Shown here piece by piece: positions 8,159-17,063 of a stretch of 53,746 bases of DNA. The translations under genes and the position numbers were made by a program. This DNA comes from Clostridioides sp. Lineage in GTDB: Bacteria; Bacillota; Clostridia; Peptostreptococcales; Peptostreptococcaceae. The stretch is taken from the NCBI GenBank assembly GCA_031261505.1, contig JAISJN010000013.1, positions 1-53,746 of the forward strand, in the 5' to 3' direction. Within the stretch, counting starts at the first letter, position 1; each line of letters begins with the position of its first letter. A model generated the notes under the pieces. The model worked only from the letters and a program-made list of their open reading frames with translations. It had not been told where the DNA came from and made no database searches.

Positions 8159-9221
8159 CTATTACCTCGATATCCATTGCCACCTTCGACATATATTCAA
8201 CATTCTCAGACGTATCTGTAAATGTATCTGCTGACATCTTAGAAATACGTACTGGCTGTGTATTTTCTTTTTTATTTGACTTCTCTTTTTTATTGAAATC
8301 CTCTTTTTCACTTAGTAGGTTTAAAGTCAGCTCGTAAAACTGTCCCGATCGTTTATTTACAGTGTCTAATATCACACCGCATACTATTGACATGAGTGCA
8401 CAGGTAAATATCGCAAACGACACTATTAAAGTAGGAAATCTCTCTACAATACCCGTCCTCGTGTAATCGTAAAAGACTGGTACAAATAGTAGTACACCTA
8501 TTAAAAACAGCACGAGTGCAATCGATCCGAAGAATAAAAACGGCTTATAGTCCTTAAAAAGCGATCCTATAGTCTTAATTACTCTAAAACCATCTCTAAA
8601 TGTGTTTAATTTCGACTCACTTCCATCTGGTCTATCTCGATAATCTATCGGCACTTCTTCTATTAAGAACCGTTTGTCTAAAGCGTGAATTGTCATCTCT
8701 GTCTCTATTTCAAATCCAGACGATAAAACTGGGAATGCTTTAACGAATTTTTTGCTGAAGGCTCTACACCCTGTCATGATATCTTTGACGTCGCTTTTAA
8801 ATATTTTGTTTATAAGGAATCTTACAAGTACATTCCCGAAATTATGAAATGCTCTTTTGTTTTCCGTGAAATAAGTGCTCGACAATCTATCTCCAACTGC
8901 CATGTCCGCCCTTCCCTCAAGGACTAGGTCCGCACATTTTTTTGCTGATTCAGCTGGATACGTATCATCTCCATCCACCATTACGTAGCAATCTGCATCT
9001 ATATCCCTAAACATACTCCTGACTACGTTACCCTTACCTTGGCGATATTCCTTAACGACCTTCGCCCCTGAACTTTCAGCAATTTCAGCTGTACGGTCTG
9101 AGGAATTATTGTCGTACACGTATATATCCCCCTCTGGAATATTTCTTTGAAAATCTTCAATCACAGCTTTTACGGTAATCTCCTCGTTGTAACACGGTAT
9201 TAGAATCGCTATCTTTTTCAT
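8142..9221 (-). CDS. GT2 family glycosyltransferase, DPM1/GtrB-like
   Basis: About 359 residues. The N-terminal GT-A domain starts MKKIAILIPCYNEEITVKAV and carries the metal-binding MVDGDDTYPAE (DXD-type) and a membrane-side segment RDRPDGSESKL typical of polyprenyl-phosphate glycosyltransferases. Two membrane helices lie at about residues 225-250 and 265-290, followed by a charged tail of about 70 residues. Family members transfer a sugar from a nucleotide donor to undecaprenyl phosphate. The start at 9221 is chosen because AAAGGAG lies just upstream; an in-frame ATG at 9242 has no site. Its end overlaps the following membrane protein by 17 bases, which points to a coupled pair for surface glycan or glycoprotein decoration. 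Confidence 0.87.
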   Translation of the reverse strand: MKKIAILIPCYNEEITVKAVIEDFQRNIPEGDIYVYDNNSSDRTAEIAESSGAKVVKEYRQGKGNVVRSMFRDIDADCYVMVDGDDTYPAESAKKCADLVLEGRADMAVGDRLSSTYFTENKRAFHNFGNVLVRFLINKIFKSDVKDIMTGCRAFSKKFVKAFPVLSSGFEIETEMTIHALDKRFLIEEVPIDYRDRPDGSESKLNTFRDGFRVIKTIGSLFKDYKPFLFFGSIALVLFLIGVLLFVPVFYDYTRTGIVERFPTLIVSFAIFTCALMSIVCGVILDTVNKRSGQFYELTLNLLSEKEDFNKKEKSNKKENTQPVRISKMSADTFTDTSENVEYMSKVAMDIEVIDEKDS

Positions 9222-9280
9222 ACGCTCTCCTTTCCCTAACATACAGTTGATAAAATTTTTCTATTTAACTTGATAACTTT

Positions 9281-9324
9281 AGAAATATGTCCCTCATACT
9301 CTACAGATTGGGGGACATATTTCT
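9281..9324. terminator. 13-bp perfect hairpin between gltX and the GT2 gene
   Basis: AGAAATATGTCCC (9281-9293) and GGGACATATTTCT (9312-9324) are exact inverse repeats. The flanks (TATTTAACTTGATAA and TTGATTTAACTTGG) resemble ends of the dispersed repeat. It lies 37 bases past the gltX stop and may end that transcript. Confidence 0.55.
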
Positions 9325-9360
9325 CTTTCATATATTATCTTGATTTAACTTGGTTTTATA

Positions 9361-10845
9361 CTACTTAATTAGATTATTCTTCACGTAATCCAATCTCTTT
9401 AAGCAAGTTTCCTTACCTAAGACTTCCATAACCTTTGGAAGATCTGGTCCGTGCATCTGACCTGTTATCATTATCCTTGATCCCATGTACAGATTTTTAC
9501 CCTTAATCTTGTATTCCTTTTGGATAGACTTGAGTACAACCTGTCCAGATTCAGCATCCACTCTATCTAATTCACCTATTTTTTCGATAAGCGCATCTAG
9601 TAGAGTCGGTATATGCTCTAGTTCCAAGAACTCTCTTCCTTCTTCAGTCTCTACTTCTACAGTATCCCCAAAGAACATTCCAACGTGGTCAGTTATTTCC
9701 TGAACGTATGAAAGTTTTTCCTTAAGCGCAGAAACCATTCCCTTTATAAAATCATGTCTAGTTTCAACATCTGACTCAGTTATGAATCCACCGTCTATCA
9801 AGAATGGAATTGCAAGCTGTGTGAGCATTTCGTCATCTGCATCCTTGATATAATGCGCGTCAATCCAGTTTAATTTTTCTGTATCGAACACTCCACCGCT
9901 CTTAGATACCCTCTCCAATGAAAACGCCTCTTCAAGCTCCTTCATTGTGAATAATTCTTGATTTTCCTCTGGCGACCATCCGACTAATGCCACATAATTG
10001 ACAAGCCCCTCTGGTAGATACCCTTTTTTCTTGAAGTCTTCAACAGCGACATCTCCCTGTCTCTTGCTGAGTTTCTTCTTTTCTTGGTTCAATATATTTG
10101 GAAGATGTACAAATACAGGTGCTTCCCATCCGAATGCTTCATATAGATACACGTGTTTTGGAGTAGATGAAACCCATTCTTCCCCTCTTATTACGTGAGT
10201 TATCTTCATTAAATAATCATCGACTACCACTGCGAAATGGTAAGTTGGGAAACCATCTGTTTTGATAAGAACTTGATCGTCCAAATCATTGGTGTTGAAC
10301 TCAGTTTCGCCCCTCACTAAATCAGTGAATTTAATAACATGGTTCTCAGGTAATTTAAGTCTTATTACGTATGGAACACCAGCCTTTAATTTTTCTTCGA
10401 CTTCTTCCTTCGATAAATCTCTACAATGACCATCGTATCTTGGAGTAAGTCCAGCTTCTTTTTGCGCTTCTCTCACTTCATCCAATCTTTCCTTCGTGCA
10501 GAAACAATAGTAAGCCTTTCCTGAATCTAGAAGTTGTTGGATGTATTTTTGGTATATATCAAGTCTTTCTGATTGCACGTAAGGTCCGTATTCACCTTTT
10601 TGTACTATCTCTCCGTTTTCGTTTAATGTTACTCCTTCATCATGCTCGATGCCAGCCCATTTCATGGCAGTCAACATGTTTTCTATCGCTCCATCTACCA
10701 ATCTAGTTCTGTCTGTATCTTCAACTCTAAGTATATATTTCCCACCCATGTTTTTTGCAAACAGGTAGTTGTATAGAGCAGTTCTTAAACTTCCTATGTG
10801 CACAAATCCTGTTGGACTTGGTGCAAATCTTACTCTGACGCTCAT
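9361..10845 (-). CDS. gltX: Glutamyl-tRNA synthetase
   Basis: A 494-residue class I synthetase. [20 protein letters not shown] holds the HIGH motif, [10 protein letters not shown] lies in the zinc-domain region, and [15 protein letters not shown] is the KMSKS-like loop. The C-terminal anticodon-binding helical domain spans about residues 340-494. It charges tRNA-Glu and, in many Firmicutes, tRNA-Gln. Normally close to cysS and ispF, it is here separated from them by inserted modules. It is divergent from lplA across a 200-bp gap. Confidence 0.96.
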   Translation of the reverse strand: MSVRVRFAPSPTGFVHIGSLRTALYNYLFAKNMGGKYILRVEDTDRTRLVDGAIENMLTAMKWAGIEHDEGVTLNENGEIVQKGEYGPYVQSERLDIYQKYIQQLLDSGKAYYCFCTKERLDEVREAQKEAGLTPRYDGHCRDLSKEEVEEKLKAGVPYVIRLKLPENHVIKFTDLVRGETEFNTNDLDDQVLIKTDGFPTYHFAVVVDDYLMKITHVIRGEEWVSSTPKHVYLYEAFGWEAPVFVHLPNILNQEKKKLSKRQGDVAVEDFKKKGYLPEGLVNYVALVGWSPEENQELFTMKELEEAFSLERVSKSGGVFDTEKLNWIDAHYIKDADDEMLTQLAIPFLIDGGFITESDVETRHDFIKGMVSALKEKLSYVQEITDHVGMFFGDTVEVETEEGREFLELEHIPTLLDALIEKIGELDRVDAESGQVVLKSIQKEYKIKGKNLYMGSRIMITGQMHGPDLPKVMEVLGKETCLKRLDYVKNNLIK

Positions 10846-10973
10846 ATTTTGCCTCCTATTTATGTTTTTATTATTCTACATTTAAATTCTATCACATATT
10901 AGCGATTTCTCAAAGATATCTCGTGCTAGTTCCTTTGTTTTTGAAATGCTCTGTATATTTCCCCTATCAATCG

Positions 10974-11003
10974 TTGACATCTGACATATTAAGCTGATAA
11001 ACT
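10974..11003 (+). promoter_or_regulatory. Probable sigma-A promoter of lplA-lipA
   Basis: TTGACA (10974-10979) and TAAACT (10998-11003) are separated by 18 bases. The consensus -35 and the location 43 bases before the lplA ATG make it the likely promoter. Confidence 0.5.
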
Positions 11004-11045
11004 AAAATACAAGTAGTATAAAAAGTTACCTGAAAGGACATAACC

Positions 11046-12032
11046 ATGTTATTTGTAGAAAACTTTAACACCAACCCATACTGCAATCATGCATTAGAAG
11101 AGTGGCTAATGGACAATTACGATGAGGACTGCTTTATGCTTTGGCGAAACAAAAAATCTATATTACTAGGAAAAAATCAAAACGCACCAAACGAGATCAA
11201 CATTCAATACGCAAAAGAACACGGAATCCACATCGTTCGCCGTATCACTGGTGGCGGAACTGTATTTACCGACGAAGAAAATCTTATGTTCAGTTTCATT
11301 AGTTCCAATAGTTCTTCAGACTTTACCGATTTCAAGAAATTCACAAAACCAATTTTAAATGCGCTCAGCTCTCTAGGAGTATGTGCTGAATTTACAGGCC
11401 GAAATGATATTTTAATTGAGGGAAGAAAAATTTCAGGCAATGCACAATGCCGTTATAAAAATAAGGTTCTGCATCACGGGACATTGATGTTTGAGGCAGA
11501 TACTGGGGAGATGGCAAAGGCTCTAAAAGTACATAAACTCAAACTTGAGGGAAAAGGTGTCAAATCCGTGGAAAGCAGGGTCACAAATATCAAGAAATAT
11601 CTGAAATTCGATATGAATATCGAGGAATTTAGAACTTATTTATTTGACTATGTTAAATCTTCAGTGGATAATGCGAGGTTGCTAAAACTTACAGACGATC
11701 AATGGGAAGAGGTCAGATGTCTTGCATTAAAAAAACACAGTACCGATAAATGGATTTACGGGACTAGTCCAAGCTACAATACACATAACGAAGTTAAATT
11801 TTCATGGGGCATCTTGGAAGTTTTCATCGATATAAAAAAAGATAGGATTAATTCCATCAGAATTTACGGAGATTTTTTTGGCGATGGAAATGTGTCCGAT
11901 ATAGAGGAAAAACTTAAAGGCACCCTGTATAACCGCATTGATATAGCCAATACACTCTCTACAATAGATTCTGATGAATATTTCTATAAGATCACAAGGG
12001 AAGAATTAATCGATGCCATTAAACCAGATTAA
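11046..12032 (+). CDS. lplA: Lipoate-protein ligase A
   Basis: A 328-residue ligase that activates lipoate with ATP and attaches it to a lysine of lipoyl domains. Seen: the lipoate-binding RRITGGGTVF motif (about residues 62-71), DILIEGRKISGNAQCR with the catalytic Lys, LHHGTLMFEAD, and a C-terminal accessory domain (about residues 235-328) typical of full LplA. AAAGGA precedes the ATG by 7 bases. lipA follows after 18 bases, so one transcript provides both scavenging and synthesis. The lipoylated target is not in the window. Confidence 0.93.
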   Translation: MLFVENFNTNPYCNHALEEWLMDNYDEDCFMLWRNKKSILLGKNQNAPNEINIQYAKEHGIHIVRRITGGGTVFTDEENLMFSFISSNSSSDFTDFKKFTKPILNALSSLGVCAEFTGRNDILIEGRKISGNAQCRYKNKVLHHGTLMFEADTGEMAKALKVHKLKLEGKGVKSVESRVTNIKKYLKFDMNIEEFRTYLFDYVKSSVDNARLLKLTDDQWEEVRCLALKKHSTDKWIYGTSPSYNTHNEVKFSWGILEVFIDIKKDRINSIRIYGDFFGDGNVSDIEEKLKGTLYNRIDIANTLSTIDSDEYFYKITREELIDAIKPD

Positions 12033-12050
12033 TTAGATGGAGGTAAATTT

Positions 12051-12923
12051 ATGGAACATTTAAGAAAACCAGATTGGCTCAAAATAGATATGGCTAACCT
12101 AAGTTCTGGAAAGGTTGGGCATACAATCGCACATTATGGATTAAATACAGTATGTGAAAGCGCAGGATGTCCAAATCAAGGTGAATGTTATAAATCTGGG
12201 ACAGCGACTTTTATGTTGCTTGGAAACCAATGTACTAGAAATTGTAAATTCTGTAAGGTAGTAAGCGGAAAGCCAGAGATGCTAAACGAATCTGAGCCTA
12301 TAAACGTGGCTAAGGCAGCCTCCGATATGAAACTTAAACATGTAGTGCTGACATCTGTTACCAGAGATGATTTATCCGACGGCGGATCTAAACATTTTGC
12401 AAACACTATTGATGAAATTCACAAATTGAACCCAGGTATGAGCATTGAAGTATTGATTCCAGATTTTATGGGCGACTCCGACTGCCTTCAGACAGTAATC
12501 GATGCCAAGCCAGATATTATCAATCACAATGTAGAAACAATTCCAAGCCTATACTCTACTGTTAGACCAGAGGCAATATTTGAAAGGTCGATTGAGCTTT
12601 TAAAAAGAGTCCGTGAAAGAAGTCAAAACATCTTCACAAAATCAGGATTTATGCTAGGTCTAGGCGAAACTGAAGATGAGGTTTTAGAACTTCTACACGC
12701 ATTGAGGGATGCCGATGTCGATATCGTAACTATAGGGCAATATCTACAACCTACTAAGGCTCATCTTAGCGTGAAGGAATATATACATCCAGATAAATTT
12801 GAGTGGTATAAGGAGAGGGCATTAGAAATGGGATTCTCGCTTGTAGCAAGCGGTCCACTTGTAAGAAGCTCGTACTACGCAGCTGATGATTTTGCTAGGT
12901 TAAAACAAAAATGCAGTTTATAA
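12051..12923 (+). CDS. lipA: Lipoyl synthase (radical SAM)
   Basis: A 290-residue radical SAM enzyme that inserts two sulfurs into protein-bound octanoyl groups. The auxiliary cluster cysteines are in CESAGCPNQGEC; the SAM cluster CxxxCxxC is in NQCTRNCKFCKV; the C-terminal RSSY motif (GPLVRSSYYAADDF), whose serine binds the auxiliary cluster, is present. GGAGG precedes the ATG by 8 bases. Octanoyltransferase LipB is absent here; LplA may load octanoate in its place, which is inference. Confidence 0.96.
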   Translation: MEHLRKPDWLKIDMANLSSGKVGHTIAHYGLNTVCESAGCPNQGECYKSGTATFMLLGNQCTRNCKFCKVVSGKPEMLNESEPINVAKAASDMKLKHVVLTSVTRDDLSDGGSKHFANTIDEIHKLNPGMSIEVLIPDFMGDSDCLQTVIDAKPDIINHNVETIPSLYSTVRPEAIFERSIELLKRVRERSQNIFTKSGFMLGLGETEDEVLELLHALRDADVDIVTIGQYLQPTKAHLSVKEYIHPDKFEWYKERALEMGFSLVASGPLVRSSYYAADDFARLKQKCSL

Positions 12924-12939
12924 TTTGCAATTCATAATT

Positions 12940-12984
12940 TGAGACAGATGCACGCCATCTATATAGGTGCGTGTATCTGTCTAA
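12940..12984. terminator. Hairpin downstream of lipA (repeat-family related)
   Basis: TTTGAGACAGATGCACGCC pairs imperfectly with GGTGCGTGTATCTGTCTAA (loop ATCTATATA). Downstream, the reverse strand at 12985-13014 reads like the 5' end of the dispersed repeat (TTAAATTTTGATTCAACG). It probably terminates lplA-lipA. Confidence 0.5.
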
Positions 12985-13085
12985 TTTGAGTTATCGTTGA
13001 ATCAAAATTTAACCCCATATATCTATACAATATCGCAATAAAACCCCATTTTAACATCAAAACTTCTATTAAATACATCTCCTAT

Positions 13086-13109
13086 CTGATATAATATACT
13101 GCGTATCAG
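13086..13109 (+). promoter_or_regulatory. -10 box with flanking inverted repeat before the rhodanese gene
   Basis: TATAAT lies at 13090-13095 inside an inverted repeat CTGATA (13086-13091) / TATCAG (13104-13109). The -35 is weak. The arrangement suggests a regulator-bound promoter, but no regulator gene is adjacent. Confidence 0.35.
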
Positions 13110-13134
13110 AATACATAAAACAGGAGGAAACAAC

Positions 13135-14121
13135 ATGAAAAGCCAAAAAGTACTATCTCTAATCCTAGCAGGAATAATAACGGTTTCTGTAGTAGGATGT
13201 TCAAACAAGAAAGAAGAAGCACCTAAAGAAGAGACTAAGCAAGAAACTAAAAAGGAAGCAGAAACAAAAACTTCAGACACTACAAGGGACGAGTACACCT
13301 TTGATGATAACGATTTCTTAACAAGCGTTACTTGGTTAAACGACAATCTTAAAAAAGAGAAAAATTTAGTAGTAATCGATGCTAGAGCTGACAAAGAATA
13401 CGCTAAGGGACATATACCAGGCGCTATAAACGTAGCATGGCAAAGCCTAGCTAAGGTCGACGGTAAGGCTGGAGACAAGGATTGGGGAACTCTATTAGAA
13501 GGAGATGCCCTTACAAAGGCCCTATCTTCCCTAGGAATAAGCAAAGACAGCAAGGTTGTAGTTTATGCGAATAAAGACGGTTGGGGAGAAGACGGAAGAA
13601 TCGTTTGGTGCCTAGACAGAGCTGGTGTACAAGCTAGGATGTTAAACGGAGGTATAGAACTTTGGACTGCAGACAAGAAAGAATTAAGTAGCGAAGCAAC
13701 TAAACCAACCGCTGTGGAAGCTAAATTCGAAGCAATTAAACCAGATATGAATATCACAACAGAAGACCTTAAAAAAGAATTAAAAGACGTTAAAATAATA
13801 GACGTTAGAAGTGAAAAGGAATATAAGGGTGCAACTGATTTTGGTGAAGCTAGAGGCGGACATCTTCCTGGTGCTGTAAACGTGCCTTTCGCTACCCTAT
13901 ACAACGAAGACGGTACAATAAAATCCAACGAAAAAATAGCTGAGATAATGGACAAGACTGGAATCAAAAAAGACGATAAAATAGTTACATATTGTACAGC
14001 TGGTATCAGATCTGCACATATGGCATTGGCACTTAAAAACGCAGGATACGAAAATGTTAGAAACTATGATTCATCATACTACGAATGGGCTGCAGACGAA
14101 GGCAACGAAGTAGAAAAATAG
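13135..14121 (+). CDS. Lipoprotein with two rhodanese domains (putative sulfurtransferase)
   Basis: 328 residues. An N-terminal lipoprotein signal with lipobox SVVGC (Cys at about 22) and a Lys/Glu-rich linker place it on the outer face of the membrane. Rhodanese domain 1 (about residues 75-185: VVIDARADKEYAKGHIPGAI) has YANKDGWGED where the active-site Cys loop should be, so it is probably inactive. Domain 2 (about 205-325: IIDVRSEKEYKG) has the intact CTAGIRS loop. This matches thiosulfate:cyanide sulfurtransferases with a pseudo-N-domain. AGGAGG precedes the ATG. A VTT-domain membrane gene follows after 15 bases. Confidence 0.9.
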   Translation: MKSQKVLSLILAGIITVSVVGCSNKKEEAPKEETKQETKKEAETKTSDTTRDEYTFDDNDFLTSVTWLNDNLKKEKNLVVIDARADKEYAKGHIPGAINVAWQSLAKVDGKAGDKDWGTLLEGDALTKALSSLGISKDSKVVVYANKDGWGEDGRIVWCLDRAGVQARMLNGGIELWTADKKELSSEATKPTAVEAKFEAIKPDMNITTEDLKKELKDVKIIDVRSEKEYKGATDFGEARGGHLPGAVNVPFATLYNEDGTIKSNEKIAEIMDKTGIKKDDKIVTYCTAGIRSAHMALALKNAGYENVRNYDSSYYEWAADEGNEVEK

Positions 14122-14136
14122 AGAGAAGTGTTTAAT

Positions 14137-14640
14137 ATGAAGGCATTTATAGCCCAGATGATATTTTATTTAAGCATGGATAACCTAGATGCTATGAATG
14201 GTTATCTATCGTCATTTGGCTGGTGTGGAACTCTTGTATCATTATCCCTCATGGCAATCGAGTCAATTTTGATACCCTTACCGTACAATACCTTGGTTAA
14301 ATCTAATGAACTTGTATTCGGCGGTTTTTTCGGGTTATTGATTTCTTGGACAGGTATTCTCATAGGTGCTACACTATGTTTTTATATATCTAGGCTAATA
14401 CTCGGGAATTTATTCAAACTGCTCGGACGTCAGATTAAGTCTGAGCCAGTTAAACTGAAACAACTCGATAGATTTTTATCAAATAACAGTGGAAAGATAG
14501 TTCTCGTACTTAGGCTAATTCCCTTAGCACCGTTTGACCTGGTGAGCTATCTTTACGGAGCGACTAGCGCTAGGTACAGAGATTTTATAATTGCAACTGC
14601 GATTGGATCTATACCTATATTGCTGGCTTGCTCATTCTAA
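14137..14640 (+). CDS. VTT/DedA-type membrane protein, C-terminally truncated
   Basis: About 167 residues with 4-5 membrane segments. LVLRLIPLAPFDLVSYLYGA matches the conserved core of the VTT (SNARE-associated/TVP38) family, whose DedA branch moves undecaprenyl phosphate or phospholipid across the membrane. The protein ends abruptly at ...GSIPILLACSF in the last hydrophobic segment; relatives usually continue 25-50 residues. The stop TAA is shared with sequence that looks like the start of the dispersed repeat (TAAATTGCGAATCAATG). The ATG at 14137 has GAGAAG 8 bases upstream; a GTG at 14128 is less likely. It may be non-functional. Confidence 0.75.
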   Translation: MKAFIAQMIFYLSMDNLDAMNGYLSSFGWCGTLVSLSLMAIESILIPLPYNTLVKSNELVFGGFFGLLISWTGILIGATLCFYISRLILGNLFKLLGRQIKSEPVKLKQLDRFLSNNSGKIVLVLRLIPLAPFDLVSYLYGATSARYRDFIIATAIGSIPILLACSF

Positions 14641-14665
14641 ATTGCGAATCAATGATTTTAACGAG
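14638..14665 (+). repeat. Repeat-like 5' end at the VTT stop codon
   Basis: TAAATTGCGAATCAATGATT aligns with the 5' end of the dispersed repeat (compare TTAAATTGCGATTGC at 52459 and TTAAATGGTGATTCAACG at 3842). It supplies the stop codon of the VTT gene. Confidence 0.45.
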
Positions 14666-14735
14666 ATATTTTCTACACTTTAAATAATATATCTATTGCT
14701 GATTTGTATAATTAAATTAGCCACTTAAGAAAATC

Positions 14736-14791
14736 AAAAAAAGATATCCACAATCCAGCGAAATCTGCTGTATATGTGGATATCTTTTTTT
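14736..14791. terminator. Strong bidirectional terminator, 17-bp perfect stem
   Basis: AAAAAAAGATATCCACA (14736-14752) and TGTGGATATCTTTTTTT (14775-14791) are exact inverse repeats with A and T runs, so both strands can terminate. It separates the rightward rhodanese-VTT genes from the leftward pcp operon. Confidence 0.85.
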
Positions 14792-14867
14792 GGACTGAGA
14801 GTCCTATGTCGTGACGATATCGTATACTTAGGTGGGAATAGTACCTATACGCATATCTAAAAATTTA

Positions 14868-15010
14868 ACTCAACTCTGATTCGACGCTTCCTCTAAGGTC
14901 TATGACCCGCTGAAATGAATTTACTAACACATATTCGAACGCTATTTGCATCGATAATTCGTATTACACTCACTGAAATGAATTTCATGCGTCTAGGTGA
15001 TCTTATCTTG
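14868..15010 (+). repeat. Two degenerate copies of the dispersed repeat
   Basis: AACTCTGATTCGACGCTT then CCCGCTGAAATGAATTTAC is one decayed 5' half; ACACTCACTGAAATGAATTTCATGCG then CTTATCTTGAGA is another. Both match the family's CACTGAAATGAGAT...ATCTCAAG landmarks. No ORF was seen in 14792-15002. Confidence 0.45.
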
Positions 15011-15410
15011 AGAATTGATTGAAATCGCCACTTTCAATAGGCATGTTATGGTTGATATAACTAGCATTTATGAATATATAGGTCGGAACTATCTCACTCG
15101 TACCGTCCTTGCGAAAAACTTTTTTATCTCGCTTCTCATACATTATGCATGAATTATCACCAAAATATTTTTCAAGATGATCGACTTGTTTTAGGAGTGT
15201 GTAGTCATCATCATCTGTGCACTCTATTATTTCACCGTATACCTTGTCATCACCATCTATTAGGGCTGGACATTCCTCTTTCTCCAGGTAGTACATCTTT
15301 CCGTAGGTATACGCCTCTTCTATTGATATTACATTGTTCTCCAGGTATTTCTCATAGTTTACATTGCCTTTTCTAAGAGTTCCGTAAACAAACATCTTAA
15401 ATTTTTTCAT
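15003..15410 (-). CDS. Gamma-glutamylcyclotransferase-like (AIG2/GGCT fold) protein
   Basis: 135 residues. MKKFKMFVYGTLRKGNVNYE bears the YGTLRKG signature of the GGCT/AIG2-like fold; EIIECTDDDDYTLLKQVDHLE gives the conserved acidic region (the catalytic Glu of the fold is probably in VYGEII). GGCT enzymes release 5-oxoproline from gamma-glutamyl amino acids or gamma-glutamylamines. It starts 16 bases after the DUF979 stop, so it is the fourth gene of the pcp-DUF969-DUF979 operon; a second 5-oxoproline-producing enzyme there fits well. The exact substrate is unknown. Confidence 0.82.
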   Translation of the reverse strand: MKKFKMFVYGTLRKGNVNYEKYLENNVISIEEAYTYGKMYYLEKEECPALIDGDDKVYGEIIECTDDDDYTLLKQVDHLEKYFGDNSCIMYEKRDKKVFRKDGTSEIVPTYIFINASYINHNMPIESGDFNQFSR

Positions 15411-15426
15411 AATACAAAACCCTTTC

Positions 15427-16347
15427 TTATCCCCTAATCAACATTATACTTATAATTACTATCAACATTACTATGGCAATAGGTATCTGTTTTTTTATAA
15501 CTCCGTATTTATCCTTCATCTCAAGTATAGCCACTGGAACTATATTGAAATTGGCTGCCATTGGTGTCATAAGTGTACCGCAGTATCCACATGTAAGTCC
15601 AAGCATACCTATTATACTTGGGTCTAGTCCGTATTTTAGTATAAATGGAACTCCTATACCTAAGGTTATAACTGAGAACGCTGCGTACGCATTTCCCATT
15701 ACCATTGTGAATAACGCCATTGATACTCCGTATATTATTATAGCTACTGTTATATTACCCGCTGGAACTATATTGCTGACTAATCCAGATATTACTTCAC
15801 CAACACCGGCTGCTGCAAATATCGCTCCTAGCGATGCAAGTAACTGTGGTAACACAGAAGTTGGTCCAACTGCTTCCAATAGTTTCTTACCTTCAACAGG
15901 TATTGCCTTTGGGTTTTCCTTTGCCATAACTAATATCATTATAGCTGATACCAATATACCAAATCCGAGACCTACAAGTGCACCAAGTGTTGGGAATACT
16001 ATACCAAATAACAATGCAAATAGACCCATACTAAAGGCTGGTATAAATATTTTACTACCCAGTTTATCTGCCATCTTTCTCTTATGCTCTTCTGTAGGCT
16101 CAGCATTTGTTCCAATAGAAACTTTGTTTACCATAGAAGGTAGAGTCATTATAATTACTACAATTCCTGATACCATTGGGGGTAGGTATTTACCTAATGC
16201 CATTACAACAGCTAGTCCAAACCAGAAGATAGCTGTTCCTAATTTATTCTTATGTTTGTCATCTGTCAATGTTTTCACACCTATATACGCCGATATAAGT
16301 CCGCACGCAACATATGTGACCTCCATTAATATGTCCTTTAATTCCAT
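15427..16347 (-). CDS. DUF979 membrane protein, putative 5-oxoproline transporter subunit
   Basis: 306 residues with about 8-10 membrane segments, Gly/Ala-rich, with LTCGYCGTLMTPMAANFNIVP near the C terminus, the conserved signature of DUF979. It belongs to the ion-transporter-like superfamily and occurs beside DUF969 and pyrrolidone-carboxylate peptidase in many Firmicutes; reference annotations, as I recall them, name the pair a putative 5-oxoproline transporter. GGGGGC precedes the ATG, which directly follows the DUF969 stop. It probably forms one permease with DUF969. Confidence 0.9.
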   Translation of the reverse strand: MELKDILMEVTYVACGLISAYIGVKTLTDDKHKNKLGTAIFWFGLAVVMALGKYLPPMVSGIVVIIMTLPSMVNKVSIGTNAEPTEEHKRKMADKLGSKIFIPAFSMGLFALLFGIVFPTLGALVGLGFGILVSAIMILVMAKENPKAIPVEGKKLLEAVGPTSVLPQLLASLGAIFAAAGVGEVISGLVSNIVPAGNITVAIIIYGVSMALFTMVMGNAYAAFSVITLGIGVPFILKYGLDPSIIGMLGLTCGYCGTLMTPMAANFNIVPVAILEMKDKYGVIKKQIPIAIVMLIVIISIMLIRG

Positions 16348-17040
16348 CTATCTAGCCCCCTCTATCTTATCAGAGTTTTTATATTTCTTAAGAAGTTTAT
16401 TATTTATCATCATAAACGATATTCCAGATACTATTATTGCGATTGCAAACACTGGAATTTCCGATTTGACCATCTTCAGTGGATCCACCTCATAGCCAAC
16501 CTGTGCCAATGTAGCCTGTACCAATAGAAGTCCTGGTCCAGCTATAAACAATACCTGACTGAAGAACCAACTTACATTCTCTGCCGCACTGTTCATCGCC
16601 TTTATTTGTTCTCCATCGTTTTCTTCTAGCTTCTTGCCGTATTTTTCTACAGAAGCTTCTGCCATTGGGTTTATAATTGGTCTTACAAAACCTGCAACTC
16701 CACCGACGCTTACGTTAAATGCTCCAAATATACCTCTAAGTATTGTGTACATAATAGCGAGTACACCAGGTGTAGCCTTGCTCATCTTCTTGGCTAAATC
16801 GCTTGCCACCTGCTTTAGACCATTCTTTTCCAATACTCCAATGACTGGCAATGTTATTATGAATATTGACATATACCTGTTTGCTACGAATGCCTCACCA
16901 AGAGTTGAAAGTATATCTCCTATTGACATCCCACCTACTAGTCCAGTTACTATACCTGCGACAACTACTATCGCAATTGAATTGAACTTAAGTGCGAATC
17001 CGATTACTATGATTGCTATTCCTATTAATTTTATCATCAT
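16348..17040 (-). CDS. DUF969 membrane protein, putative 5-oxoproline transporter subunit
   Basis: 230 residues with about 6 membrane helices. GIVTGLVGGMSIGDILSTLG and LRGIFGAFNVSVGGVAGFVR are typical DUF969 segments. It is the partner of DUF979, encoded without any intervening base, and lies 23 bases downstream of pcp. Together they resemble a two-part carrier; transport of pyroglutamate is inferred from the constant link with pcp, not shown by sequence. AAAGGAG lies 3 bases before the first ATG and 6 before the second, so the start may be 17037. Confidence 0.9.
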   Translation of the reverse strand: MMIKLIGIAIIVIGFALKFNSIAIVVVAGIVTGLVGGMSIGDILSTLGEAFVANRYMSIFIITLPVIGVLEKNGLKQVASDLAKKMSKATPGVLAIMYTILRGIFGAFNVSVGGVAGFVRPIINPMAEASVEKYGKKLEENDGEQIKAMNSAAENVSWFFSQVLFIAGPGLLLVQATLAQVGYEVDPLKMVKSEIPVFAIAIIVSGISFMMINNKLLKKYKNSDKIEGAR

Positions 17041-17063
17041 GATCTCCTTTATATCGTTTTAAT

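Noticed and set aside
15473-16495. 340-codon open frame on the plus strand
   Set aside because: It is antisense to DUF979/DUF969, whose protein features, start sites and operon spacing are clear. Its long open frame is a by-product of codon bias.
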